Below are positions 14,767-21,015 of a stretch of DNA of 21,015 bases, piece after piece; the stretch's first letter is position 1, and each line of letters starts with the position of its first letter. The stretch lies in assembly GCA_934630985.1 (NCBI GenBank), contig CAKTXO010000019.1, forward strand, positions 1 through 21,015, read 5' to 3'. The notes under the pieces were generated by a model that did no database searches, was not told the DNA's origin, and worked only from the letters and a program-made list of their open reading frames with translations. This stretch comes from an uncultured Oscillospiraceae bacterium. GTDB lineage: Bacteria > Bacillota > Clostridia > Oscillospirales > Oscillospiraceae. Position numbers and translations under genes: made by a program.

Positions 14767-14888
14767 AGAGAATATCGAATTGTGAATGGTGAATAGTTGT
14801 AGTGTCCCTCCGGGACGATTGAAAACAATATATGCACAGTGCCGATAGGCCTCCATCCCCGCAAGCCAGTGCGCACCGAAATAGAAGT

Positions 14889-14998
14889 TGTCATTGCGAA
14901 CCAGTGCTCACACTGGTGTGGCAATCCGTTCCCCAAGCCTTCCCCCACGGGGAAGGTGGCTTGCGCGTCCCCCGCAAGCGCAAGACGGATGAGGGCAA
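14889..14998. repeat. Partial copy of the dispersed hairpin repeat
   Basis: Starts TTGTCATTGCGAACCAGTG, folding back on CACTGGTGTGGCAAT (14891-14925). It is joined directly to the GCCTTCCCCC...GGGGAAGGTGG...GATGAGGG unit, which also occurs inverted at 830-879 and 12389-12436. The middle units of the longer elements are absent. Confidence 0.7.
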
Positions 14999-15035
14999 AA
15001 CGCTCTAAAATTCAGAAAGCTCCCGAAAAAGCTCG

Positions 15036-15092
15036 TAGGGGTTGATGCCCACATCGACCCTTGTCATCGGAAATACCGACAGGCCGATGAGG
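15036..15092. repeat. Two short palindromes in the gap before ilvE
   Basis: GGGTTGATG/CATCGACCC (15039-15060, one G-U pair) and TCATCGG/CCGATGA (15064-15090) lie side by side. They look like another type of dispersed intergenic palindrome. The rest of the 471-bp gap (14719-15189) holds no gene that I can support. Confidence 0.45.
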
Positions 15093-15136
15093 GGATCGGC
15101 TCCAACAAGCGTTCCACCGCAATCCCAAACATAAGA

Positions 15137-15170
15137 AATTCCCCGGAACGCTTCCGCGTTCCGGGGAATT
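15137..15170 (-). terminator. ilvE terminator
   Basis: A perfect 15-bp stem (15137-15151 with 15156-15170, core TTCCCCGGAACGC/GCGTTCCGGGGAA) with loop TTCC lies 19 bases past the ilvE stop. The minus-strand tail (TCTTAT) is only moderately T-rich. Confidence 0.72.
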
Positions 15171-15189
15171 GTCATAGATTCATACTTAC

Positions 15190-16200
15190 TCAGTCGATCA
15201 CCTGAATCCAGCCCTTGGGTGCCTCAATGCGACCCATCTGGATGCCGGTCAGGGTGTCGTACAGCTTCTGAATGGTGGGACCCATGCCCACATAGTGAAT
15301 CTCCTTGCCGTGATCCACAATGGTTCCCAGGGGAGAGATGACGGCGGCGGTGCCGCACAGGCCGGCCTCGGTGAAGTCGCCCAGCTCGGTCAGTGCCACA
15401 GGACGCTCCTCCACTTCCATGCCCAGGTATTCCTTGGCCACATACACCAGAGAACGGCGGGTGATGGAGGGCAGAATGGAATCGGACTTGGGGGTGACCA
15501 GGGTGTTGCCCTTGACGAAAATCACGTTGGCGCCGCCGGTTTCCTCAATGTGGGTGCGGGTGGCAGCGTCCACATAGATGTTCTCGTCGAAGCCCTTCTC
15601 GTGGGCATCCACAATGTTATACAGGCTCATAGCGTAGTTCAGACCGGCCTTCACGTCGCCGGTGCCCCGGGGAGCCGCCCGGTCAAGATCGGAGATCCGA
15701 ACGGTCAGGGGACGGACGCCGCCCTTGAAGTAGGGGCCTACAGGGGTGCCGAAAACCCGGAACTGATACTCGCTGGCAGGCTTGACCCCGATGACCGCGT
15801 CAATGCCGAACATATAGGGGCGGATGTACAGGGTCGCGCCGGAGCCGTAGGGGGGCACCCAGGCCTCGTTGGCACGGATGGTCTGAACAACCGCATCCAC
15901 GAACTTGTCCTCGGGATAGACGGGCATCTTCAGCCGCTCGCAGGACTTTGCCATCCGGGCGGCGTTCAGGTCGGGACGGAAGCAGACGATCCGGCCGTCC
16001 TCGGCGGTGTAGGCCTTCATGCCCTCAAAGCAGGTCTGGGCATACTGCAAAACACCGGCGCACTCGTTCATGGTGATCATGTTGTCATCGGTCAGGCAGC
16101 CTTCATCCCAGGCACCGTCCTTGTAATTGGCGACGAAGCGCTTGTCGGTTTTGACATAGCCAAAGCCCAGGCTGCTCCAGTCAATGTTCTTCTTTTCCAT
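15190..16200 (-). CDS. ilvE: Branched-chain amino acid aminotransferase
   Basis: The 336-residue fold-type IV PLP enzyme interconverts leucine, isoleucine and valine with their 2-oxo acids, using glutamate/2-oxoglutarate. The Schiff-base lysine is Lys184 in GTGDVKAGLNYA. Other family marks are FEGMKAY (58-64), the EETGGANVIFV phosphate-side motif (219-229) and AGLCGTAAVISP near residue 280. Length and the N-terminal layout fit the longer BCAT type (330-360 residues) rather than the ~300-residue E. coli type. The frame is open 66 codons further upstream, but ATG at 16200 has AGGAGGG 8-9 bases before it and the predicted promoter lies within the extension. Monocistronic; no other ilv/leu genes are adjacent. 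Confidence 0.95.
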   Translation of the reverse strand: MEKKNIDWSSLGFGYVKTDKRFVANYKDGAWDEGCLTDDNMITMNECAGVLQYAQTCFEGMKAYTAEDGRIVCFRPDLNAARMAKSCERLKMPVYPEDKFVDAVVQTIRANEAWVPPYGSGATLYIRPYMFGIDAVIGVKPASEYQFRVFGTPVGPYFKGGVRPLTVRISDLDRAAPRGTGDVKAGLNYAMSLYNIVDAHEKGFDENIYVDAATRTHIEETGGANVIFVKGNTLVTPKSDSILPSITRRSLVYVAKEYLGMEVEERPVALTELGDFTEAGLCGTAAVISPLGTIVDHGKEIHYVGMGPTIQKLYDTLTGIQMGRIEAPKGWIQVID

Positions 16201-16234
16201 AGGGAACACCCTCCTGATTTTGATTGATTTATTC

Positions 16235-16263
16235 ATTTTACCACCGGATTTCCCACAGGTCAA
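16235..16263 (-). promoter_or_regulatory. Sigma-A promoter of ilvE
   Basis: On the minus strand TTGACC (16263-16258), 17 bases, TAAAAT (16240-16235). The leader is about 28 bases, leaving no room for a T-box or leucine attenuator. Confidence 0.7.
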
Positions 16264-16340
16264 TAGGCATGTGCGTTTTTTGTGCTTTTCCCGCGGACAC
16301 CTGCCCACAGGCCAGAGCCCAGCGCCAATACGCAAAAAGA

Positions 16341-16567
16341 GGCAGGCCTTCCGACCTGCCCTCAGCGTGTCAAAAAAACCCTCAATATACGTTGTCATTC
16401 CGAACCAGTCCGCAGACTGGTGTGGGAATCCCCAGGATAGAAGTAAAAGCCACTGGTTTAGGATCTAAAATGTTTGAAAATTAGGGGGATTGCCACGGCA
16501 GTGTGCGCACTGCCTCGCAATGACATGGTTTTTCGACAGTCTGGGGGCAGGCCTTCCGGCCTGCCCC
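16341..16567. repeat. Pair of CAGGCCTTCCG hairpins bracketing the repeat element at the phage edge
   Basis: GGCAGG-CCTTCCGA-CCTGCC (16341-16360) and GGGGCAGGCC-TTCC-GGCCTGCCCC (16544-16567) are near-identical hairpins in the same orientation on either side of the element at 16393-16525. The right one lies 16 bases beyond the stop of the last phage-type gene and may act in ending that transcript, but it lacks a T-run. Confidence 0.5.
16393..16525. repeat. Short 133-bp version of the inverted-end repeat element
   Basis: The left end TGTCATTCCGAACCAG (16393-16408) and right end CTGCCTCGCAATGACA (16510-16525) are imperfect inverted copies. Each end is itself a hairpin (ACCAGT/ACTGGT on the left, GGCAGTG/CACTGCC on the right). 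The AT-rich middle (about 16440-16485) is unlike the middle of the 626-922 element. It sits between ilvE and the phage cassette. Confidence 0.65.
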
Positions 16568-16582
16568 TTCCCGCAGCATTTT

Positions 16583-16945
16583 CTATTTTGGCACAATGCC
16601 GTTGGTCAGTGCCTGGGTGAAGGTGAATTTATAATCCACCACGTTCTCCTTCGGCTCCTGGGTCAGCTCCAGCCCCGTAAAATAGCAGTACCGGATTCCC
16701 CACAGTGGATGCTCCAGATTTCCCGGAGTTTCGTCCTCCAGCAGCTCCTGGAGCCTCTGATACTGGGCGTAGGCATCGGCGCCATAGAAGGTGCCCTCGC
16801 CGGTAATGGTTCGCTTCAGTTCTCCGATGCCGTCGAAATGGCTGACGCCGCTTTCGGTGTGATACTGGGGCTCCCGACTGGCCTTCTCCACATAGGTGTG
16901 GGGATTCCGGGGCCAGACGTAGTCCTTATAGCTCAGTAAGTCCAT
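16583..16945 (-). CDS. Short phage tail/baseplate-like protein
   Basis: The 120-residue protein starts LLSYKDYVWPRNPHTY and includes GIGELKRTITGEGTFYG and LEHPLWGIRYCYFTGLELTQEP. It resembles the N-terminal domain of phage tail/baseplate proteins related to the 'DNA circularisation' and Mu-like gp43 group, which are usually followed by more baseplate genes. The resemblance is from general pattern memory and is not certain. AAAGGAG lies 7 bases before the ATG at 16945. The gene overlaps the upstream one by 20 bases, so it belongs to the same transcript. It is the last gene of the cassette; only repeats and ilvE follow, so it may be a fragment of a longer tail gene. Confidence 0.6.
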   Translation of the reverse strand: MDLLSYKDYVWPRNPHTYVEKASREPQYHTESGVSHFDGIGELKRTITGEGTFYGADAYAQYQRLQELLEDETPGNLEHPLWGIRYCYFTGLELTQEPKENVVDYKFTFTQALTNGIVPK

Positions 16946-17648
16946 TTTCCAGCTCCTTTCTGCCCAGGGCGATGCCCTTGTGGATTCGCCGCAAGCCGGA
17001 TTTTGTGTACTCCCGACTGGTAGTCTGGAAGCTGCACCCCGTGAACTCCTCGCTGAGTTTGTCGGTATAGAGCTTCAGGGAAAAACTGTCCGGAGGTTCC
17101 CGGGTAATGCCGGAGCCTGCGGGAATTTGCTCCTCTATCTCGATGTTCCAGTACCGGCTGCCTTCACTGAGTCCCGTGGGGCTTGGCTCTCCCATGACGA
17201 ATTCCGGCCTTCTGCCGGTCTGTTCCTCAATTCGGATCCCCGTCACAAACCGGTAGTAGAGCCCGTCCATGTAGCAGTAAAACCCAGGCCAGATCACGCA
17301 GCTGTCGTCCTCGGTAGTACCGACGAAGGTAGCCTGCACCTCCACCACATACACCTGGGATACCCCATCGTAGGTGCACCCGTTCTGGACGCACACCGCC
17401 CCGGACCACCGGAGAATCTCTGTAGCCCGCAGAGCTTCCACCTCGCAGGCAGTACCCCCAGCGGAGGCCGGACTGATGACGCTGACTCCCATAGTCACCG
17501 TCAGATTGGCTCTGTCCACCTTCTCGATGTGCACCGTGGCCACAGTCTCCTGGATTTGAGGAAACTTCTGCCCCGGAAAGGCCACATCCGCCCGGAAGCC
17601 GGCCTGACGCAGCCGCCGGAGCACTAGCTCAAGGATCGAATACCCCAT
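16926..17648 (-). CDS. Phage tail-completion-like protein with extra C-terminal domain
   Basis: The 240-residue protein appears to have two parts. Residues 1 to about 115 (starting GYSILELVLRRLRQAGF, with FPGQKFPQIQETVATVHIEK) resemble tail terminator/completion proteins of clostridial phages, in both length and position after the head-closure gene. Residues about 120-240 (GFYCYMDGLYYRF, RYWNIEIEEQIPAGSG, a basic end) are not recognised and could derive from a tail tube-like protein. The frame runs 12 codons further upstream; ATG at 17648 is preferred because AAAGGGAG lies about 10 bases upstream. It overlaps its neighbours by 25 and 20 bases. A hypothetical phage protein is the safe description. 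Confidence 0.6.
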   Translation of the reverse strand: MGYSILELVLRRLRQAGFRADVAFPGQKFPQIQETVATVHIEKVDRANLTVTMGVSVISPASAGGTACEVEALRATEILRWSGAVCVQNGCTYDGVSQVYVVEVQATFVGTTEDDSCVIWPGFYCYMDGLYYRFVTGIRIEEQTGRRPEFVMGEPSPTGLSEGSRYWNIEIEEQIPAGSGITREPPDSFSLKLYTDKLSEEFTGCSFQTTSREYTKSGLRRIHKGIALGRKELENGLTEL

Positions 17649-17974
17649 GTGTCGTTCACTCCCTTTTCTACGCACAGTCCCCACTGATACAGGGGCTGAT
17701 TCTGATAATAGTAGGACTCCACCCGGCGGAAAACGTAGCTTTTGCTGCCCAGAGCCAGGGTATCTCCCTCATGGATTTCCGCTCCCACAGGCCCCAGAAA
17801 CAGGTACTGTCCCCGGGAAACCGCCCCCATGGGAGAGGCCACAGACTCCATGCTCTGCCAGCTTTTGGTGTTCACCGCCTGGAAAAAGCCCCGAACCTTC
17901 GCCTGACCCCAGATACCGGTGACGGTCATGTCCGTGCCGTACCGCCTCAGCAGCTCTTCCAGCTCAGCGCGCAT
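17624..17974 (-). CDS. Phage head-closure-like protein
   Basis: The 116-residue protein begins RAELEELLRRYGTDMTV and ends in a beta-rich region (GAEIHEGDTLALGSKSYVFRRVESYYYQNQPLYQWGLC is spread over the C-terminal half). Size, position just after the connector and the 'small beta barrel of the neck' look fit the XkdH/gp16-type stopper. The frame continues 12 codons upstream, but ATG at 17974 sits 2 bases after the stop of the connector gene, with a GGGGGTG motif before it. The assignment rests mainly on gene order. Confidence 0.6.
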   Translation of the reverse strand: MRAELEELLRRYGTDMTVTGIWGQAKVRGFFQAVNTKSWQSMESVASPMGAVSRGQYLFLGPVGAEIHEGDTLALGSKSYVFRRVESYYYQNQPLYQWGLCVEKGVNDTWGIRSLS

Positions 17975-17976
17975 CC

Positions 17977-18330
17977 TCACACCCCCCGGAAGGCAAAGGT
18001 TCCCTTGCAATAAGGCCTCAGCAGCTCCAATGCCTGCTCCCGAAGGATTTCCGGCCGCAGCTCCCCGCCCTCAGCGGATTTCAGGGTCAGGTCGCCAGCC
18101 CGGAATTCCCGCACAGGCGCCGTGCTCCTGCCCATCTGCCACTGACTCAGAGCGTACAGGCTGGCGGCGGTAACAAAATCCTCCCGGCAGCTTTCCGGGG
18201 TGAAGCCCTCCCGGAGCTGGGCGGTCAGAGAACTGACCGCCGTCCGGCACAGAAGGTTCAGAAGCTCATTATCCTGAGTGTCCCCGGCCAGCTGCTGAGC
18301 CTGGGCAATCACCTGATCCGTTACCGTCAT
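17977..18330 (-). CDS. Phage head-tail connector (gp6/YqbG-like)
   Basis: The 117-residue, mostly helical protein (VTDQVIAQAQQLAG, then AASLYALSQWQMGRS and EILREQALELLRPYC) directly follows the capsid gene. This matches the small helical connectors that add to the portal ring after DNA packaging. Its ATG overlaps the capsid stop by 4 bases (ATGA). Function is inferred from size, helicity and position. Confidence 0.68.
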   Translation of the reverse strand: MTVTDQVIAQAQQLAGDTQDNELLNLLCRTAVSSLTAQLREGFTPESCREDFVTAASLYALSQWQMGRSTAPVREFRAGDLTLKSAEGGELRPEILREQALELLRPYCKGTFAFRGV

Positions 18331-19352
18331 ACGTTCAGGACGCAGCTTGCGCCGTCGCAGATCTTGCCGAAGCCGGAAATGGAGGTGATGGCCGCCCGCT
18401 CCAGCTGCCGGTCAATGAGCTTGTCGTATTCCACCAGCACATCTCCGGCTCGCACCAGCTCCAGGGCGTACCGGTTATCCAGGCCGATGATCACGCCGTC
18501 CGCCACGGCGGAGGTTCTGTGCAGCTGAGCGCCCAGGGGAGAGGTCAGCTTGCCGGTACCCTGGAAATTCAGGCCGGTCAGCGGATTCTGAAGCTCAGGC
18601 ACCTTCAGCAGCTTCATCATGGTGCCGGTGGAGCAGAGGATGGTGTTCATGGTGTAAGGATCAAACTGACCCCAGAACTCCACCAGCTGGTCATAGGCCA
18701 GCTTCCCCTTGGTGCCGGAAAGAGGCGCGGTACCGATGGTGTACTGGACGGCGGCATTGTCGTTGCCGTCGCCGGAGATCAGCACCTCCACCGCGTCCGC
18801 CAGCTGCTGCTTCTGGATGTGAGCGCCGATCTGCCGGAGCATCACGCTGAACAGATCCAGCTTCTGGAACCGCAGAGCCTCATAGGAAGCCACCAGCATT
18901 CTGCCCCGCTTGGTCAGGCTCACCAGATGCTCCTTGGTTTTCACCTGGGTCTCAGGAATGGCCGCGCCCTCGGCCACGTCCTTCAGCTCCTTATCCGCGT
19001 CGGTGGGATTGGAGTAGATGGAGCGGTAGTCCATGGCGTCGATGACGGTGGTGGTTGCGGTGATGGCAGGCAAAATGTCATTTTCCTCCATACCCTGCCG
19101 GACAGTGCGGGCGATGTACTCCGGGAACAGCACCGCGGAATCCATGGTGGCGAAGAACTTCTCCACGGGAGAGGAACCCGCCCCCTTTGCCCGGATGCCG
19201 AACCGCTTCAGCTGCCGCTGAAAGGCGTCGGTGCCCTCCAGGGCGGTGCCCCGGTAGTTCTCGCTGGGGTCGAGAGACTCCAGCACCTGGGTAAAGCTCA
19301 TCCCCGCCTGCCGATACATACCCTTTTCCAGCTTCAGATTGTCGTAACCCAT
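18327..19352 (-). CDS. Phage major capsid protein (HK97-fold type)
   Basis: The 341-residue protein follows the prohead protease/scaffold gene, the usual place for the main head protein. The N-terminal about 70 residues are charged and could be a delta-like arm. The core contains LFPEYIARTVRQGMEE, the E-loop-like AIPETQVKTKEHLVSLTKRGRML, KQQLADAVEVLISGDG and, near the end, ELVRAGDVLVEYDKLIDRQLER. These are standard features of Firmicutes phage capsid proteins. ATG at 19352 follows AGGAGG by 7 bases; a TTG 15 codons upstream is rejected. The gene is intact, with no frameshift, and its stop overlaps the next gene. Confidence 0.85.
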   Translation of the reverse strand: MGYDNLKLEKGMYRQAGMSFTQVLESLDPSENYRGTALEGTDAFQRQLKRFGIRAKGAGSSPVEKFFATMDSAVLFPEYIARTVRQGMEENDILPAITATTTVIDAMDYRSIYSNPTDADKELKDVAEGAAIPETQVKTKEHLVSLTKRGRMLVASYEALRFQKLDLFSVMLRQIGAHIQKQQLADAVEVLISGDGNDNAAVQYTIGTAPLSGTKGKLAYDQLVEFWGQFDPYTMNTILCSTGTMMKLLKVPELQNPLTGLNFQGTGKLTSPLGAQLHRTSAVADGVIIGLDNRYALELVRAGDVLVEYDKLIDRQLERAAITSISGFGKICDGASCVLNV

Positions 19353-19408
19353 ATCATTTCCTCCTAAAATAAAATTGTTAATTGATAAATCTTCCAAAAG
19401 AACGCCCC

Positions 19409-19454
19409 AAGCCTTCCCCTGGGAGGGGAAGGTGGCACGCAGTGCCGGATGAGG
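19409..19454. repeat. Chromosomal hairpin repeat inside the phage cassette
   Basis: AAGCCTTCCCCTGGGAGGGG followed by AAGGTGGCACGCAGTGCCGGATGAGG has the same unit as at 830-879 (inverted), 12389-12436 (inverted) and 14933-14995. It lies in the 114-bp gap between the protease stop and the capsid ribosome binding site. The rest of that gap is AT-rich and has no gene. Confidence 0.65.
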
Positions 19455-19466
19455 TTGCTCTCAATC

Positions 19467-20360
19467 CTAGATCAAGAACCCACTCTCGATCTCCTCCGCT
19501 TTTCCTTTCACCTCCAGCAGCTGGCTCACCATGGGAAGGCTCTCATCCAGCCGTCCCTGCAAGGCATCCTTCAGAGCCAGCAGCTCCTCCGCCCCGGCGG
19601 TCTTCGCCAGAGACCGGAGCACCGGCTCGGCAACCCCCAGCTCCAACGCCAGCCCCAGCCGAACCACGCCGTCCTCTAACTCCTTCCGGTAGCGTCTTCC
19701 CAGCTCCGCCTCTTTGGTCAACGCCCGATACTCCGCCTGAGCCCCATGTTCCGCCGCCAGTTCCTTCAGGGAAACCGCCGCGCCCATGCCCTTCATGACC
19801 CCGGCCTCCCGCTGGGCGGGCACCGCCACAAAGGAAAACTCGTAAGCATCCACCGGCTCCTTGAGAATCACCGCGCAGACCTGCCCATCGTAGCGCTCCC
19901 CCTTCACATGCCCGCAAGTTCCGTACTCGCTGCCGCAGACGGAGCACACCGCCTGTGCCATGGCGCAGCCCACGGAAACCTCCTTCTTGATGCCCGCCTC
20001 GATGTCCGCAATCAGCTCATCGTTTTTGCCGCCCCGACGGATGTAAGCCCAGGCTCGGATATAGCTTTCGTCCTTTTCCTTCACCACCTGAGTCTCAAAA
20101 ATCCGGGCTACCTGATTTTCCGTGCTCCACCGATGATCCAGAATTCCCGTTTTCCCGAGAAACAGCTTGGCAAGCCCGGGCAGTGCCCCGGTATCGAACC
20201 GCTCCCCGTCCCGGTCAATCCGGTCGTCGCACAGCCGCAGGGAGAAGACATATACCTGCTCCCCGTTCAGCCTGGCCTTTGTCAAGGCATTGATCGCCTC
20301 CAACTGCGCCGCGGTGGGTGCCCCGCTGGATACCGTCTCGGCGGCCTTTCTGATTTCCAT
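19467..20360 (-). CDS. Prohead protease with C-terminal scaffold domain
   Basis: The 297-residue protein joins a maturation protease (about 35-190) to a Leu/Glu/Ala-rich helical scaffold (about 195-290). Expected catalytic residues are visible: His76 in GILDHRWS and Ser129 in KKEVSVGC. The DAYEFSFVAVPAQ segment (171-183) is the strand typical of the S78/U35 herpes-type proteases. A cysteine cluster, CSVCGSEYGTCGH (139-151), looks like a small zinc site and is seen in related clostridial phage proteases. AGGAGG lies 7 bases before the ATG. The gene is followed by the capsid gene and preceded, after a MITE insertion, by the portal gene. Confidence 0.82.
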   Translation of the reverse strand: MEIRKAAETVSSGAPTAAQLEAINALTKARLNGEQVYVFSLRLCDDRIDRDGERFDTGALPGLAKLFLGKTGILDHRWSTENQVARIFETQVVKEKDESYIRAWAYIRRGGKNDELIADIEAGIKKEVSVGCAMAQAVCSVCGSEYGTCGHVKGERYDGQVCAVILKEPVDAYEFSFVAVPAQREAGVMKGMGAAVSLKELAAEHGAQAEYRALTKEAELGRRYRKELEDGVVRLGLALELGVAEPVLRSLAKTAGAEELLALKDALQGRLDESLPMVSQLLEVKGKAEEIESGFLI

Positions 20361-20380
20361 AAAATCCCTCCTTTAGTTAG

Positions 20381-20598
20381 GGAAACTCTGAATAAATCGT
20401 CCGCGGCTGGATAGCGGATCTTTTGCCCCCAGTCTGCGGTTTGAAAAATGGGAAATATAGCGCAGCCGTTGCCAGCGAAGCTGGCTTACGGATGCGGCAT
20501 ACCCCTTGCGGGTACATACAGTATTCCTCCGTTTTCCAAACCTTGCCTGAGAACAAAATCTCTCGCTCCCAGCTCTTGCCGATTTAATCAGAGCTTCC
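20381..20598. mobile_element. 218-bp MITE with IS5-like ends and 4-bp TTAG target duplication
   Basis: The ends are inverted repeats matching at 16 of the first 18 bases: GGAAACTCTGAATAAATC at 20381, and GGAAGCTCTGATTAAATC read inward on the minus strand from 20598. Patchy similarity reaches about 65 bases from each end, and a central CCAGC-GAA-GCTGG hairpin makes it a fold-back element. It is flanked by TTAG (20377-20380 and 20599-20602), a 4-bp duplication of the YTAR type used by IS5-group elements. It carries no transposase. Removing it plus one TTAG restores a 16-base spacing, with the AGGAGG site, between the portal stop and the protease ATG. The IS5 link is inferred from the duplication and ends. 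Confidence 0.8.
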
Positions 20599-21015
20599 TT
20601 AGTCCTTTCTGCGATAGTGCTCGGCCTGAGCCCGGTACAGCTCTGCCTGAGCCTCCTGGGTGATATCCTGAAGGCTGATGTCGTCCCACTCGATTTTCAC
20701 CCGGTCGTCCAGTCCCTCCAGAGCCAGGAACATCCGGCAAATCCTGCCCATGGCAGGCTCCACCGCCCGGCGCAAAGCCCACAATTCCGAGGTCAGCAGG
20801 TCTGCCTGCTGGGTGCTCATCCGCTCCGTGGTGCTCCAACTGAGCCCTAGCAGGAAGGGCGGCAGGCCGGTTTTCGCCACCAGCTGCTCCAGAATCTGCC
20901 GTACCGGCACCTGGGAATCCAGAATCGGCGCTTCCCCACCGATGACCTTGATCTCCACGTCCCCCACTGCCACGAAATCCCGGACGGTACCGTTTTTGTT
21001 GTCCTCCATGGCCTT
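20599..21015 (-). CDS. Phage portal protein, C-terminal part
   Basis: The frame is open to the right edge, giving the last 138 residues of a longer protein. The segment VRQILEQLVAKTGLPPFLLG, the following STTERMSTQQADLL and the helical LRRAVEPAMGRICRMFL are characteristic of phage portal proteins, the dodecameric ring through which DNA enters the head. The end is a charged, Gln/Glu-rich helix (DITQEAQAELYRAQAEHYRRKD). An internal ATG at 21009 is not the start. The stop codon TAA lies within the target duplication of the adjacent MITE, which inserted right at the gene end without changing the protein. About two thirds of a usual portal is outside the window, as is any terminase. Confidence 0.85.
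   Translation of the reverse strand, partial: KAMEDNKNGTVRDFVAVGDVEIKVIGGEAPILDSQVPVRQILEQLVAKTGLPPFLLGLSWSTTERMSTQQADLLTSELWALRRAVEPAMGRICRMFLALEGLDDRVKIEWDDISLQDITQEAQAELYRAQAEHYRRKD

Noticed and set aside
12736-14856. 706-codon open frame on the minus strand
   Set aside because: It lies opposite the EF-G-like gene, has a Gly/His/Leu-rich composition typical of antisense frames in GC-rich genes, and shows no family motif.
16201-16582. tRNA gene or attachment site at the phage edge
   Set aside because: No cloverleaf, no tRNA-like TTC loop and no obvious direct repeat was found; only hairpin repeats are present.

Overview
The window looks like chromosome from a GC-rich, endospore-forming member of the Clostridia, most like the gut Oscillospiraceae/Ruminococcaceae. 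Pointers are a SpoIIQ-type sporulation gene, strong AGGAGG ribosome binding sites, a YerC/TrpR-family gene fused to a his operon, and dispersed intergenic hairpin repeats of the kind seen in gut Clostridia. The species cannot be named from the sequence alone.

Left part (1-3640): the 3' end of a CstA-type transporter gene, a composite hairpin repeat element, a MATE-family exporter gene with its own promoter, and on the minus strand a purine-type phosphoribosyltransferase gene. A shared bidirectional terminator separates the last two. Upstream of the phosphoribosyltransferase promoter is a gene-free stretch with a promoter-like signal, nested base-pairing and a strong terminator, which I flag as a candidate small RNA.

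Centre (3637-11258, minus strand): a compact histidine operon in the order yerC-hisZ-hisG-hisD-hisC-hisB-hisH-hisA-hisF-hisIE. Most junctions are 4-base ATGA/GTGA overlaps. It encodes every step from PRPP and ATP to histidine except a recognisable histidinol-phosphate phosphatase. The YerC regulator is the first gene, and its promoter carries an inverted repeat that could be the operator. Divergent from it, on the plus strand, is a spoIIQ-like gene preceded by a good match to a forespore sigma-F promoter.

Right-centre (12091-16200): a second repeat element, an EF-G-2-like translational GTPase gene with changed GTPase motifs, another repeat-rich gap, and a minus-strand ilvE gene for a branched-chain aminotransferase.

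Right end (16583-21015, minus strand): a phage head-assembly cassette. It holds the portal C-terminus (running off the window), a prohead protease/scaffold, the major capsid protein, a head-tail connector, a head-closure-like protein, a tail-completion-like protein and a short baseplate-like protein. No sheath, tape measure, lysis or integrase gene follows before ilvE. Two repeats have inserted between its genes without breaking them: a 218-bp MITE with a 4-bp target duplication, and a shorter chromosomal hairpin repeat. This suggests an old, fixed or decaying prophage, or a domesticated capsid module.
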